DNA from: Lophium mytilinum
Lineage: Eukaryota; Ascomycota; Dothideomycetes; Mytilinidiales; Mytilinidiaceae
DNA length: 64,000 bases
Reading direction: 5' to 3'
Assembly (NCBI GenBank): GCA_010093605.1
Contig: MU004192.1
Location: 261,774 to 325,773 of the forward strand
The notes under the pieces were generated by a model. The model was not told where the DNA came from, did no database searches, and saw only the letters and a list, made by a program, of their open reading frames with translations. The translations under genes were made by a program, and so were the position numbers. Positions 12,901 through 23,093 of this stretch are shown one piece after another. Numbering within the stretch: the stretch's first letter is position 1; every line of letters starts with the position of its first letter.

Positions 12901-13368
12901 CCCTACAGTCGGCGTTGTACTTTGCGATTCCGAATTTGTTGACGGCGTCTCGGCCTGACATTCCATTCTCCTTGTCGATTTCGTGCTCAATAGGCACACC
13001 GTGGGTATCCCAGCCGAATCTCCGCTCGACGTATCGTCCCTTCATGGACCAGTATCTCGGAATGATGTCCTTGATAGTAGAGGCGAGTAGGTGGCCATAA
13101 TGAGGCAATCCGGTCGCGAAAGGCGGGCCATCTGAGAAACTTATTAGTCTGTAGCTCTAAGATATCTCCAAGTTCCATAGGACATGGTTAGGAAGAGCCA
13201 GCCATAGAGGCATGGAATGACTTGTTTGTACTGAGCGGGGGAGCCAAATTTACCGTAAAATGTGTATGGTTGTTTGCCCTTGGAGAGCTCAACCTGGCGG
13301 CCGAACGCGTCGAGTTCCTTCCAGCGCTTCAGGATACGCTCCTCCTCCTGGGGGAAATTGACGGACAT
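9954..13368 (-). CDS. ILS1: Isoleucyl-tRNA synthetase, cytoplasmic
   Basis: Class I aminoacyl-tRNA synthetase charging tRNA-Ile in the cytosol. Exons 13368-13254, 13131-10345 and 10291-9954 give 1079 aa, close to the yeast length. The HIGH-type motif is GLPHYGHLL near residue 50, next to YDGPPFATG formed across the first splice. The KMSKS motif is KKMSKRLKNY near residue 600. The editing domain, with TTTPWTLPSN, lies between. The C-terminal half carries the anticodon-binding helical domain (WYIRFNRSRLKG). The last intron was placed at 10292-10344 because it restores VLIVLDVASYPEL, typical of eukaryotic IleRS. No mitochondrial presequence is visible at the chosen start, MSVNFPQEEE. An essential gene, so it should be intact, and it is. 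Confidence 0.97.
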
Positions 13369-13675
13369 GGCGACAGGTAGTGGGAAGGGAAGAAGAATGT
13401 CGTGTGGGGGAAGTTTGAAGCTCGAGTCATTGCTGCAAAGGCTGCCCCGCGGTGAGTCAAAGTTGGTGCCTGAGGCAACACCAGCCTTGCGCTGATCGAA
13501 TTTCATCCCGCGCTAGAAATCCTCGAATAGGGGGGTCTAGACTACAACCATTCTAGTATTTAATTCGAAGGATGAAATGCCTGCTTACAGGCAACATTAG
13601 TCACTTTCCAACCTCTGTTCTTCATCTGTCGTTCCCCGTTCACTCTGTTTCCTTCCAGCACTCGGTGCTTTGATA
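13369..13675. promoter_or_regulatory. Divergent promoter region, ILS1 / surface-protein gene
   Basis: A 307-bp gap between divergent starts. The reading frame of the synthetase stays open for a further 46 codons upstream of its ATG at 13368, but that extension does not resemble IleRS. No specific element is called. Confidence 0.45.
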
Positions 13676-14586
13676 ATGGCTTTCCTATTCATCGTCCTAA
13701 TCTTCGTTGCATTATGTACGGCTTGGGTTGATGAGTTTCCGATCATTGCTCCATCGACTGTCCACGCTGGCACCTCATTCGATGTCACGATATCTGATAC
13801 TTCTGTCTACAATGATGCGACTACGTGGGTCGAGTCGCTCAGGATATATCTCGCAGCTTCTGCTGAAGACAAGCTCTCTGCAGACTTCTATGACTCTGAC
13901 TGTCCGCCTTACCGTCATTAGACCATTCAGATATACATTTTTGCTAATGATGAGTTGTAGGCACATTGATTAAAGCCATAACTGTCTGCGATCCATCAAT
14001 CACCGTATATGATCAATATGTACAGATATCGAATACAACTTTCAAAGTCAACATACCTGCGAATATTGGCCCCTCCGGTCCCCACTATGTCCTCAAATCT
14101 CAACTGATTTAAACGGATGGATCGCGTTACGGCGCCACGCTCTCCTCCGATGTCTTTGACCTCACTAGCGCCACTGGAAATTGGACTTACACTCAGCTTC
14201 AAGGGTACACGCTATGGACTGCCGACGGCATTCCTTGTACCGGTTTCCCTTGTGTTAAGAGTTGCTCCGAGACTGCCCACGACGCTTACCAAAAGTCCAA
14301 CAACGCCAGCGACTCCATCTATCAGGCGTGTGCTAATTCTTGTCCTGGTGTGGATATAAATTTCAACTCCTCACAGCAGCAGACGCAGCCAACGAGTACT
14401 CCTTCTCCGTGTCCTGCAAGGGCAAGCACCTCAATCGCGGTATTTTCTAGCTCCACTAGAACGGAGACTGGTATGGTGAACTCCGCGACACCTACGTCTG
14501 CTGTACAGAGTGCTAAGACTTTCTCAAAGTCATATTTGCAGTCTTCTGTCGCATTAGCGTTGGGTATTCTTACGTCTTATGTTTGA
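13676..14586 (+). pseudogene. GPI-anchored-type surface protein gene with in-frame stop
   Basis: Encodes a signal peptide (MAFLFIVLIFVALCTA), an extracellular Cys-containing beta-rich-looking region, a Ser/Thr-rich stretch and a C-terminal hydrophobic tail (SSVALALGILTSYV) of the GPI-addition type. The N-terminal region resembles fungal Kre9/Knh1-like wall proteins, with low certainty. Exons 13676-13913 and 13961-14586 join in phase across a 47-bp intron with an unusual GTCATT donor and a GCTAATG branch-like site. Exon 2 has an in-frame TAA at 14110-14112, between HYVLKSQLI and TDGSRYGATL. The frame continues open for about 158 codons after it, with coding character on both sides. I could not find a 3n GT-AG intron removing the stop. 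CAA to TAA would be a single C-to-T change. Either a young pseudogene or a sequence error. Confidence 0.6.
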
Positions 14587-14987
14587 TAAACCAGTAATCG
14601 AGCATCTGCACCCTCTTGCCACTGCCACCGACGTCTTCACGCAATCCCGAGAACCTGAACAGATAACAACTCGTTATGATGAACAGCTGCTAAACTCTCT
14701 TGGTCACTTCACTCAGTGTCAAATAGGAAATCACAGAGCGTACGCGTAGGCCACGAGTGTGCAAGCTCGAAATCGCCTTCAATATGGACGCTGGTTGTAG
14801 GTTCGCGTAACGATGGACCACGGTTGACTTGACCACAACCCAAGCTTTTCAGACTCCAAAACAACTTATAAGGTGCTTTCAATATTCAGTCGTATCTCGA
14901 GCAATCATCCCTCCACAATCTTGCGCTCTCCGCCCCTAGAGTGCGAGTTCCTCGCAAGAACCGCAGCCAGAGCCCGCAAACTCAGCC
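14587..14987. other. Intergenic, tandem genes
   Basis: Between the broken surface-protein gene and the F-box-like gene. Contains the presumed promoter of the latter. I see no gene or repeat. Confidence 0.45.
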
Positions 14988-15879
14988 ATGATGCCTACCT
15001 TTCCACTCCTTGCCCTCCGCCCCCAAACAGCCAAGTTGCTCCAGCACGTCCGAAACCTCCCAACGGAGGTGCGGCTGATGATACTCGACCAAATCTACAT
15101 CAGTGATAGACCTATTTCCGGCGGTTCTTTCGCGCTCTATCGTGCCTTACTCTACCATCCGGACGCTGAGATACTCAACCGAGCCCACAAGACGTTTTAT
15201 GGAAGCAACGTTTTCTTAGTCAAACAAAGGTACGTTGTTGATAACAGTCTTCCATCCAGCGCCACGGCAGATAGACTTCTCTGAATGCAAAGTGGCAGAC
15301 CACGATTATGCGCGAAGCTCTGTTGAAAACATGATGTACCGGTACATGCATGTCTAAGAGAGCCGAATAGCTCGTTCCTATAGCCGTCTACGAATCTACT
15401 TCTAATAATCTAATAGGAAATTACACTCTGTCATCCGCCATGTTTTTCGTCGTTCGGATGCCCCTTGGATTCGGTGGTTGCTTTACGAAAGACGTACTTT
15501 TCGATTTGCCTCGGAATTTCTTCTGGGGCCACTTCTCCTCGACATGCCGTCCTACTACGTTCGATCACAGATACGGCGTCTCGAGTTGAATCTCGCTGGA
15601 CTCCACACAGAGCTCTGCACAGCGAGCCTGGTCAAAGACCTCGGTACCTACGGATTCAAGAGCTTAGAGTCTCTCAAGCTGGTCCTTCCAGATCTCTGGG
15701 ATGACTCTCAACTTGCGATGTTTATTAGAATCATTCAAAATTGCGATATACACTTGGATACGAAAAGGAAGCCAAAGAGTGTAGAGGTCGTTATAAATTC
15801 AGCAAAAGTGTCGCCTGATGCTCGGAGAGGTGGGGGAAAGGCGATATGCAAACAGCTTACGTCAGGTTCTTCAGTATGA
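14988..15879 (+). CDS. Small F-box-like hypothetical protein
   Basis: Two exons, 14988-15229 and 15417-15879, join in phase (agg codon across a 187-bp intron) to give 234 aa. Residues 22-36 read RNLPTEVRLMILDQI, the LP-x-E-(V/I)R-x-x-I-(Y/L) start typical of fungal F-box-like and DUF7730-like proteins. The rest holds a central basic region (HSVIRHVFRRSDAPWIRW) and a Leu-rich segment about a face of regular hydrophobic spacing (IRRLELNLAGL, LESLKLVLPDLW). No enzyme motif is visible. It could be an adaptor of an SCF ubiquitin ligase, but the F-box match is weak and the function is unknown. The intron is longer than its neighbours', so the model is moderately certain. Confidence 0.6.
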
Positions 15880-16428
15880 TCAGTAGTAAGTCAGCTCAAG
15901 GTCTATCTTGATGGCGTTACCAAGGGTCTAGTACTATAAACATCCTACTCGCTTAGTATGGTGTCTCACAATATGCTAAAGTGTTCCAAAGACTGAAAAA
16001 TAACTCCAAGTTACGAAAGAGAACCTCACGGTCGAGCCATTGCCAGCTCCTTGTAGTACATGTACACACCAATTTGTACACACCGATCTGCAGCAGATTT
16101 TTACTTACCTGATCGGAACTGTCAACCAACAAATGGCTCGCCTACAAAACCTACGAAATCCCAAGCTTTTGATCAAACCAGAATATACAGTTGTGATGAT
16201 TCGACGACCACAGATGCACAAAATCACCAACACAGTGGCAATCTCGATCCCGGTCCAGAGGAACCCAGCACGAATCTTATAGCCTCGCGGGAAAGGATCA
16301 ATCAAGCAGATTGGCGGCTGCGCTCGAATTTTAGAAATGCAAAGGCCAGCATCGGAAGGTTCACTTGTAATGCAGAGATGCGAAATTCTACTGAATTGCC
16401 CAAGCAGTACCTGATAACTATACACAGA
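15880..16428. other. Convergent 3' intergenic region
   Basis: Between the F-box-like gene and the end of the monooxygenase gene. A 204-codon plus-strand ORF begins here at 16060 but runs antisense into the monooxygenase last exon and has no family features, so it is not called. Confidence 0.45.
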
Positions 16429-18506
16429 CTACGGCCCCGGCAACGTAGGTGTCTCCACCGGCGCCTTCACAAACCTCATATCCTTCAGGTCCTCCGAATA
16501 GTCTACCTCCTCGTCGCGCCCATCTACCCCACCCCAATACCACGTATTGTCTCGTCCATCCACGTCTCGCAGCGAGAAGCCGTTACCCAACCACGCCCAC
16601 ATATTCTTCCCATGATACGTGATCTCGTAGTCTTCGTATCGCGGAGTGGTCACGAGCTCGAAGCTGCGATCTAATTAGCTGCCGCACCTTTCGAACAATA
16701 GATGAAGACTCACTACTGCGTCCTGCTCCCCGCAAACGTCATCGGCTTCCCATCAATCGTTCCGCCCTTCATCCAGCTCCTGCATGGCGTATCCCATACC
16801 AGTCGCTTCATCGTTAGATCCGCGTGCTCGCCATATTCCTCAATCACGTGCTGCTTCGGCGTAATCGTCTTGATATCCTCCAGCTGCATCTTATTGATCA
16901 CCTGGATGATGTATCGCGACAAGAACTCCATAGTCGGGAGCAGACTCGACTGGCCAACTGGTCCGTACGGCCCGTATAGCGTGAAGTAGTTTGGCATGTA
17001 TGGCGCCGCAACGCCGAGGTAGGAGAGTGGCCGTTCCGTATAGATGTCTTGGAGGTTGTGGCCGTTCGCGATGATGGGGAAGCGCGAGACCCAGGAGGTG
17101 TTGAAGCCGGTAGCTAGGATTATGACGTCGACTTCGACTTCGTTGCCGTCCGGGTCGATGAAGCCTTTGGACGTGAGTTCTGAGAGGGAGGCGCCGCAGA
17201 AGGCGGTGACGTTGGGGGCGACGAGGGCTTCTAGGTAGCCGTTTCCTGGGCTTCACAATCGTCAATCTCAGTATTCTCTAAGGAGGGATGCCACCGTCAC
17301 TTACGTGGGCCGTTTGCAACCAACGGGGAAATTGGTAGGAGTCATGGCTTTCAGTAAGTCTGGTCGATCATGCAACTTTTCCCTCATTTGTGTCAAAGCA
17401 AATTCTCGAGATAAGTTGGTAATCGGGTGGTTCTTGTGAAGGGCGTTCCAGTTCGTCAGCTCTTGCTCAATTGCTTTCCGGTACTTGAGATAGTACACTG
17501 GGTCCTCGGCGAATCTCTTTTTTTGCTCCTCCGTATCTGCTGCGTGTCAGTTTTCCTTCATCGAGAAGCACAACGGAACCGTCAGCACTCACACTCTACA
17601 TTCTGACCCTTTGGACCAGCATAGCTTGACGCAAAACCTGGCGTAATCCATGTAGGTGACCGAACCCAAGTATACAGCTTCGACGCCTTCTTCTGAATAT
17701 TTGCGGTCAGCTGGATCCCGCTGGCACCAGTCCCAATGACCGCGACGCGCTTTCCCTCGAGCTCTAATCCAACGGGGTAATGCGCAGAGTGTGCTAGCGC
17801 ACCCTTGAAGTCTTTTATTCCCTTAATTTTCGGCCATTCCCAGTAACTAGATCGCACGGTTAGGCCTCGTACTTCGAATTGGTGCCATTCGAGATACTCA
17901 CTTGAATATTCCAGAGCAGTTCAAGAGAATATCGGCCTCGTCCTCAAACGTCGTGCCATCTGTTAAGTTCTTGACTTTCACCACCCATTTTGCGCGATCT
18001 TCGTGCCACTCCGCATGCTGGATCTCGTGTCGGAGCTTGATGTATTTCCGCAGGTTGTATTTTTCGACAACGAACTTGAAATACTCCAGAATCTCTGGCG
18101 CTTCCGAGTAGTACTTCGACCAGATCTTCGGTTCCCATGTGTACTGGTACGTGACCGAGGGGATATCGCAAGCGCAGCCCCTACATGCAAACTATCAATT
18201 TCGTTGGTCCTATTTTATACATAGCATAACTCTTCGGCGAACTCACGGATATACATTCTCGATCCATGTTCCCGACACCTCATCATTCTTCTCATAGAGC
18301 ACTGTCTCCACGTTCTCCAGATCGTCCTGTGCGAACTTCGAAAAGTTGATCCCCGAAGCACCTGAACCGACGCAGATAATCTTCACGTGCCGTTTCGTGC
18401 CAGAAGGACGCTCGTTCAGCGTGTAGCCATTCTCGTTCGTGGTCGGCCAGCCATACACGCTAGGCCTATCGGCCCACGAAACATCTGCGTCCGAGATCGA
18501 GCCCAT
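16429..18506 (-). CDS. Baeyer-Villiger-type flavin monooxygenase
   Basis: FAD- and NADPH-dependent class B monooxygenase that likely inserts oxygen into ketones or hydroxylates a lipophilic substrate. Six exons, 18506-18247, 18180-17902, 17846-17593, 17536-17305, 17250-16714 and 16663-16429, give 598 aa, a normal length. The first Rossmann motif is VGSGASG (about residue 47), the second is GTGASG (about 212). Between them FKGALAHSAHYP occupies the place of the FxGxxxHxxx(W) BVMO fingerprint, with Ser and Tyr where Thr and Trp are usual. ILATGFNTSW matches the ATG motif near the C-terminal third. The acceptor at 16664 was chosen because it yields FELVTTPRYEDYEI in frame. No clustered biosynthetic genes flank it, so the substrate cannot be guessed. 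Confidence 0.9.
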
Positions 18507-19618
18507 TGTCGTAAGTAGTACTTTCCAATAACACAGTATTCAAAGACAAATAGAAGAAAGGAGGAGCCAAAGTTTTAACGACTTCGAAAGTCCGTGCCAG
18601 TAGCTTTAAGTAAAACCGCCCAATGCCGGCCCTCTAACTAATTTACCCGCCACATGCTCTTTCATACGCCGATCGTACGAGCTGGATGTGGTTCGACCAC
18701 CCGTCGAGCTGGACCATCGGTTGCTATTGTATCGTCGGTTGAGATGGTCGAATTCGGGAACTCGACGGATCCGAGCCGCAAACCCGGGGAACGGTAGATC
18801 GAGGCGTGCCGATGCGGGCCCTGGGTAGGCACCCCGCGATTTGGTAGTGGCATAGCTATTTTCCGTGTCTTCTAGCTTATGTGCGGAAGCACTGCGGAAA
18901 GGGAGACAGGAGACCGGTAACCAGTAAGCGAAATGGGATGTGGTGTTCCCGAAAAGTTCCTGAGGGGTGAAATCATGTGAAAAGCACGTGAGAGACTGAT
19001 CGCCCCGAAGCCCAACACTCGCTTCCCTCCCTGAGTGAGCAACATACCTTGCCGAGAACCGATTTCATGTACTTTGACTTCAAACAACCCAGATAATATG
19101 CACTTGTCCGCTTTGTATTACCCTGTCCTCGAAGTATGAAGTTTACCTAAATGCTCTTAAGGAAGAGCCAATCGGAGCGACTCGATAAGGTAAGCGAGGT
19201 GTGCCGATTGGGCCAAGCCGCAAAGGTAACGTAGGATATATGAGCTGTATGTTTGTGCTACCTCTGAACATCCGGAACCCCCTCCAGCGTTGAAATTCTG
19301 TTTCTATCATCATCTTCACGCTTGCCTACGAGAGTCTTCATTTTCTCGCATAATAATATTCTTTCTTTACAGCACTACAGTTACCCTCATACTACTCACG
19401 ACACTTATCAAAGAGTCGTTCAAAACCTTAGAGCCTCACTGAATACTAGGATACTATCAGCAGTGTTACAGTATGGTGTTTAATGACGTGGCCGCGGAGG
19501 GCAGTTCCTCCGCTGTAGTACAGCATCGCAACAACTCAGCGGCGCAACGCTCCAAACTTATCGACTACACTCCGTTACTTTCACCCAGAGATGATTTGAG
19601 ATCCTTTAAGCACCTAAA
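18507..19618. promoter_or_regulatory. Divergent intergenic region, monooxygenase / HET gene
   Basis: About 1.1 kb between divergent starts. It holds both promoters and probably a long 5' leader for the HET gene. Several short ORFs lack family features. No repeat or RNA gene is visible. Confidence 0.45.
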
Positions 19619-21799
19619 ATGCTCTGCGCCACTTGTGTCTCGATATTCCAAGGACCCTCCAAGGAAGGAATCCATCATCACAGCTTCGAGAACCTTGTAA
19701 AGGCAGCGGACTTGGGCTGCAAAATTTGTATTTGCTTGCATCGCCTTCGTGGAAAGCACGGCCCAGACGAAGTCGAGGAAAAGAAATGTCCATTTACCAC
19801 TTTCAGCCTTCAAATTTCATGCAATGAGAATGCGCCGTTGGAATTCGAGTTCCGATCCACAGCTTCGTGGTTGCTTGCCCCGATGGAAAACAGAATTCAA
19901 TTCCACATTTCGAGGCCTGGGCCCTTACCCCACTGGTGGGCAGGATATCTTAAGGGGATCCAGCAGGACCTAATAACCGAGCCCTGGAACGTTAGAGAGG
20001 ACAGTTTCAATACTAGGCCTATCCCGAAGAGCACTGGGAACGTGGAAGTGGCAGAGATTGGCCTAGCGTGGTTAAATACATGCCGGAACCATCACTCAGC
20101 ATGTGAATCCATCGATGAAACACGGCAACGGGACTACTACCCGAACAGAGTTCTTGATGTTGGAACTCTGGAGTCCCCCATCCTCCGTCTGATCACAACA
20201 AAGGTCGAACTACCGGCTAAGGGCAATCGATATGCCACACTGAGTCATTGCTGGGGTGGCAATGCTTCATTCATTAGACTGTCAACCGAGAACATGGCTT
20301 TACTGAGCAAACAAATATCACTAGAATGTCTCCCGAAGAGCTTTACGGATGCAATAATAACTTGTCGGCGCCTTCGTATCCGATATTTATGGATCGACAG
20401 CTTATGCATTCTACAATCTGGACCAGGGTCAGAAGAGGACTGGCAGACTCATGTTGCCGCTATGCATACTATTTACACCAACTGCGTACTGAACTTAGCT
20501 GTAGCTTGTGCCTCCAGTCCTGACCAAGGCGCTTTCGTTGATAGAAACTCCTCGTTTATCAAGACCACCTGCGTTTATGCGCCTGCCAGCATGAACTTTC
20601 ACAACCGAAATGCCGATCCGAGCGATCCCCAAAGCGAAGATGAAGCAGACGGGACAGAGGAAGACAAGACAGGAAAAGCCAAGACAGACGAAACTGGGAG
20701 AGTCATTGCTAAGGACAAGCGAAAAGCACAACTTGAAGACAAAAGTCATGTTTGTAACATGGAAGAGTTTTGCCTGGCAACAATATTTACTGAGAGTTAT
20801 GACTTTTCGTCCTCTCTTCATAGGCAACCCCTTTGGAAACGTGGCTGGGTGTTCCAAGAACGTCTGATGACCCCTCGAATGCTCGTATTCGGGGACGATC
20901 GAATCTATTGGGAGTGTCATGAGCGAATACTGAACGAGTACTTGCCCACAGGCTTACCAGGCTCTGGGGAAGTACTCCAACTGCACAACCTCATACCATT
21001 CACGCTCCCAAGTATCGTCCTCCGTTCTGAACCACCACTCACCTTGACGGAGTATGAATCCTCTAGACTCTATGATGACTGGAACAATATTCTATATCAC
21101 TACGCAAGAACCGATTTGACTTATCCGGAAAAGGACAAATTGGCTGCATTAGCGGCTATTGCTCAACGATTTGGTCGCGTTCTCCCTGGCAAGTATTGCG
21201 CCGGCCTATTTGAATCTGACATTCACCTCGGTTTACTATGGTGGCAAATCGACATTTCTTGCAGGCTAGGACACTTTGCACACTCTAAGTGGACGTTTAC
21301 ATTCAGTTTTGATGGATACCGAAGCCCCAAATATCGTGCACCCACGTGGAGTTGGGCCAGCGTGGACACCACGTCGAGCTTGTTCGGTCCGCCTATTCAC
21401 GTGCGCAACCGCATTCCTAATCAGGTATTTCGTCGCACTCTGGCCAATGTTGAAAGCATATCAGTCGAACTAAACGAACCCCGAAACCCCTTTGGCCAGG
21501 TTCTCTCTGCCGAGCTTGTGATCAGCGGCACAATCATACATCTTTCATCCACGGATCTTGTCGACGACGACAACTCTCAAGCGCACTACCCAAACGAAAA
21601 GCTACTGGGGCTTTGCATTATAGAGGGCATGAAGCATTCAGGAAGCGTTGGGCACATTTCTTCTGAAGTATACGGTATATTCCTCACGCACGTCGGCTCC
21701 GATAAGTACCAGCGTATGGGGTACTTCTCTTTGGTCGGACCTCAAGATAGCCGCTTTCCAACAGAAGATTATGAAAGGAAGACTATAACGATAATTTAA
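19619..21799 (+). CDS. HET-domain protein (heterokaryon incompatibility type)
   Basis: Intronless 726-aa protein with a HET domain, the fungal TIR-like domain that triggers incompatibility cell death. The start MLCATCVSIFQGP is the usual N-terminal zinc-ribbon-like opening. HET landmarks are YATLSHCWGG near residue 204, then LPKSFTDAII, IRYLWIDSLCILQ and WQTHVAAMHTIYTNC. A charged, Lys/Glu/Asp-rich insertion (about 340-380) precedes the WKRGWVFQERLMTPR motif, and APTWSWASVD follows near 580. No STAND NTPase or repeat domain is fused. Such genes are often polymorphic and self/non-self related, but this copy's role is unknown. A second HET gene lies at 43705. Confidence 0.93.
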   Translation: MLCATCVSIFQGPSKEGIHHHSFENLVKAADLGCKICICLHRLRGKHGPDEVEEKKCPFTTFSLQISCNENAPLEFEFRSTASWLLAPMENRIQFHISRPGPLPHWWAGYLKGIQQDLITEPWNVREDSFNTRPIPKSTGNVEVAEIGLAWLNTCRNHHSACESIDETRQRDYYPNRVLDVGTLESPILRLITTKVELPAKGNRYATLSHCWGGNASFIRLSTENMALLSKQISLECLPKSFTDAIITCRRLRIRYLWIDSLCILQSGPGSEEDWQTHVAAMHTIYTNCVLNLAVACASSPDQGAFVDRNSSFIKTTCVYAPASMNFHNRNADPSDPQSEDEADGTEEDKTGKAKTDETGRVIAKDKRKAQLEDKSHVCNMEEFCLATIFTESYDFSSSLHRQPLWKRGWVFQERLMTPRMLVFGDDRIYWECHERILNEYLPTGLPGSGEVLQLHNLIPFTLPSIVLRSEPPLTLTEYESSRLYDDWNNILYHYARTDLTYPEKDKLAALAAIAQRFGRVLPGKYCAGLFESDIHLGLLWWQIDISCRLGHFAHSKWTFTFSFDGYRSPKYRAPTWSWASVDTTSSLFGPPIHVRNRIPNQVFRRTLANVESISVELNEPRNPFGQVLSAELVISGTIIHLSSTDLVDDDNSQAHYPNEKLLGLCIIEGMKHSGSVGHISSEVYGIFLTHVGSDKYQRMGYFSLVGPQDSRFPTEDYERKTITII

Positions 21800-22403
21800 G
21801 CGGAAATATGTTTTTGGTGGATAGGATATCTAGACTTGTTGATAGGAAGCGAGTCGCTGTTGCAAGGGAGTTCTAATAATGCTCTCTCACTAAACATCGT
21901 GTTACCTTTCTATATCAGCCCGATGTGCACATTTCCCAACCACCGCTTCTGACGTGACTTTGCGCTGCTGTGGCTGAGGGCGGCTTAGGTCAGGTCTGCT
22001 CATCCCGTCCTAGCTCACTGGCTACGGCGCAGTCTCAGATATACCTATTAGAGTTGTCAAGATTCAGCAGCATATGCAGACTTGGGAATCGCTCAAACGC
22101 TAGGGCTATTCAGAAGGCAGCAGTCCAGTACAGGATATATCTACCTATGTCTATACTTGTCCAACGTCCGCCTTTTCTTCCTACCCGTTTACCCAACACT
22201 GCAATGCAAGTCCTGCACACCACAACCACAATCACGAAGCCATCCCCAACTCTTACTGGTGCAGAACCTTTCCATCTTGAACACCAAATATCCGGTTCCA
22301 CCCGCCCCACTCCACAGCCCGCGAGCTACTTCCGTGCGCCAGCTCCCACGAAAAAGAAATTTCAGAGCTCACTCCTATTAAATCACAACCATCACAAGCC
22401 CAA
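21800..22403. other. Intergenic, tandem genes
   Basis: Follows the HET gene and precedes the orphan 80-codon ORF. Pyrimidine-rich near 22140-22400, consistent with an upstream leader. I see no gene with family support. Confidence 0.4.
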
Positions 22404-22646
22404 ATGTCCACTATAGAAGAGACAACCAAATGGCTAAGCCGCCACCCCGAAGTACTTGTCGGTCGCGACGCGCTCGAGCAAGCACGAGACAGCGTCGCCA
22501 ACCCCGGCGACACCTTCGACATCGTCAACAAGCCTCTGCCAGACGTGGTTCTGATCCAGCAGTTTGATGCAGACACCAAAAAGCGCATGTGGGCGGTGGC
22601 GCTGATCAATGACGAGAAGGCCGAGGCGTATTGCGCGCAGAGGTAG
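22404..22646 (+). CDS. Orphan 80-aa hypothetical ORF
   Basis: An ATG-initiated ORF of 80 codons ending at TAG, preceded by a pyrimidine-rich stretch and AAATGTC at the start. The protein is mixed, acidic and soluble, with no signal peptide, membrane segment or Cys motif. It begins MSTIEETTKWLSRHPEVL and includes a short LPDVVLIQQF hydrophobic strand. GC at third positions looks coding (many C-ending codons in the first 60 codons). I do not recognise a family. It may be a complete small gene or the first exon of a longer one: a GT lies at the very end of the ORF (22645), but I found no convincing next exon. Confidence 0.45.
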   Translation: MSTIEETTKWLSRHPEVLVGRDALEQARDSVANPGDTFDIVNKPLPDVVLIQQFDADTKKRMWAVALINDEKAEAYCAQR

Positions 22647-23093
22647 GACGGCGAGCAGGAGAACTGCTAGGCGTGTGAAGGCTTGAAGGAGCAAGAGCCT
22701 GATGGTTACCTCTTTAGCGCTGCGCCTCAGGAGGTTGAGCACGAACACTAGGAGTGGCGCCGCGAGAACTTGGGTGTATCGTGAATGTAACGCCTAAGAA
22801 GGAAACCTATCGGTTAATACACTTACTAGTAGCGAGAAGAGATTGCTTTGGTAGGGTATAGAGGTGATTTTCCTGGGGTGATAGGATTTTATTATCACCC
22901 TCTTATTAGAAGTATGTTCACAATCCATCTTTATTCAACTTCGAAGCGATGGCGCTAGTTCAAATGTCCCTAGATAGATGTACAGTAAAGCATTGTAAGT
23001 TACAGTAAAGACACTGACATGCTGTTAGACAGCGCCTCCATCTCGCGGATTGGAACAAGCAAACATTAGTCCTAATATATGCCATGTCCTAAT
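22647..23093. other. Convergent 3' intergenic region
   Basis: Between the orphan ORF and the end of the mucin-like gene. AT-richer than its surroundings, in keeping with 3' UTRs. Nothing else seen. Confidence 0.4.

Noticed and set aside
16060-16674. 204-codon plus ORF overlapping the monooxygenase 3' end
   Set aside because: Antisense to the last exon, Arg/Pro/His-rich composition, no family or start context.
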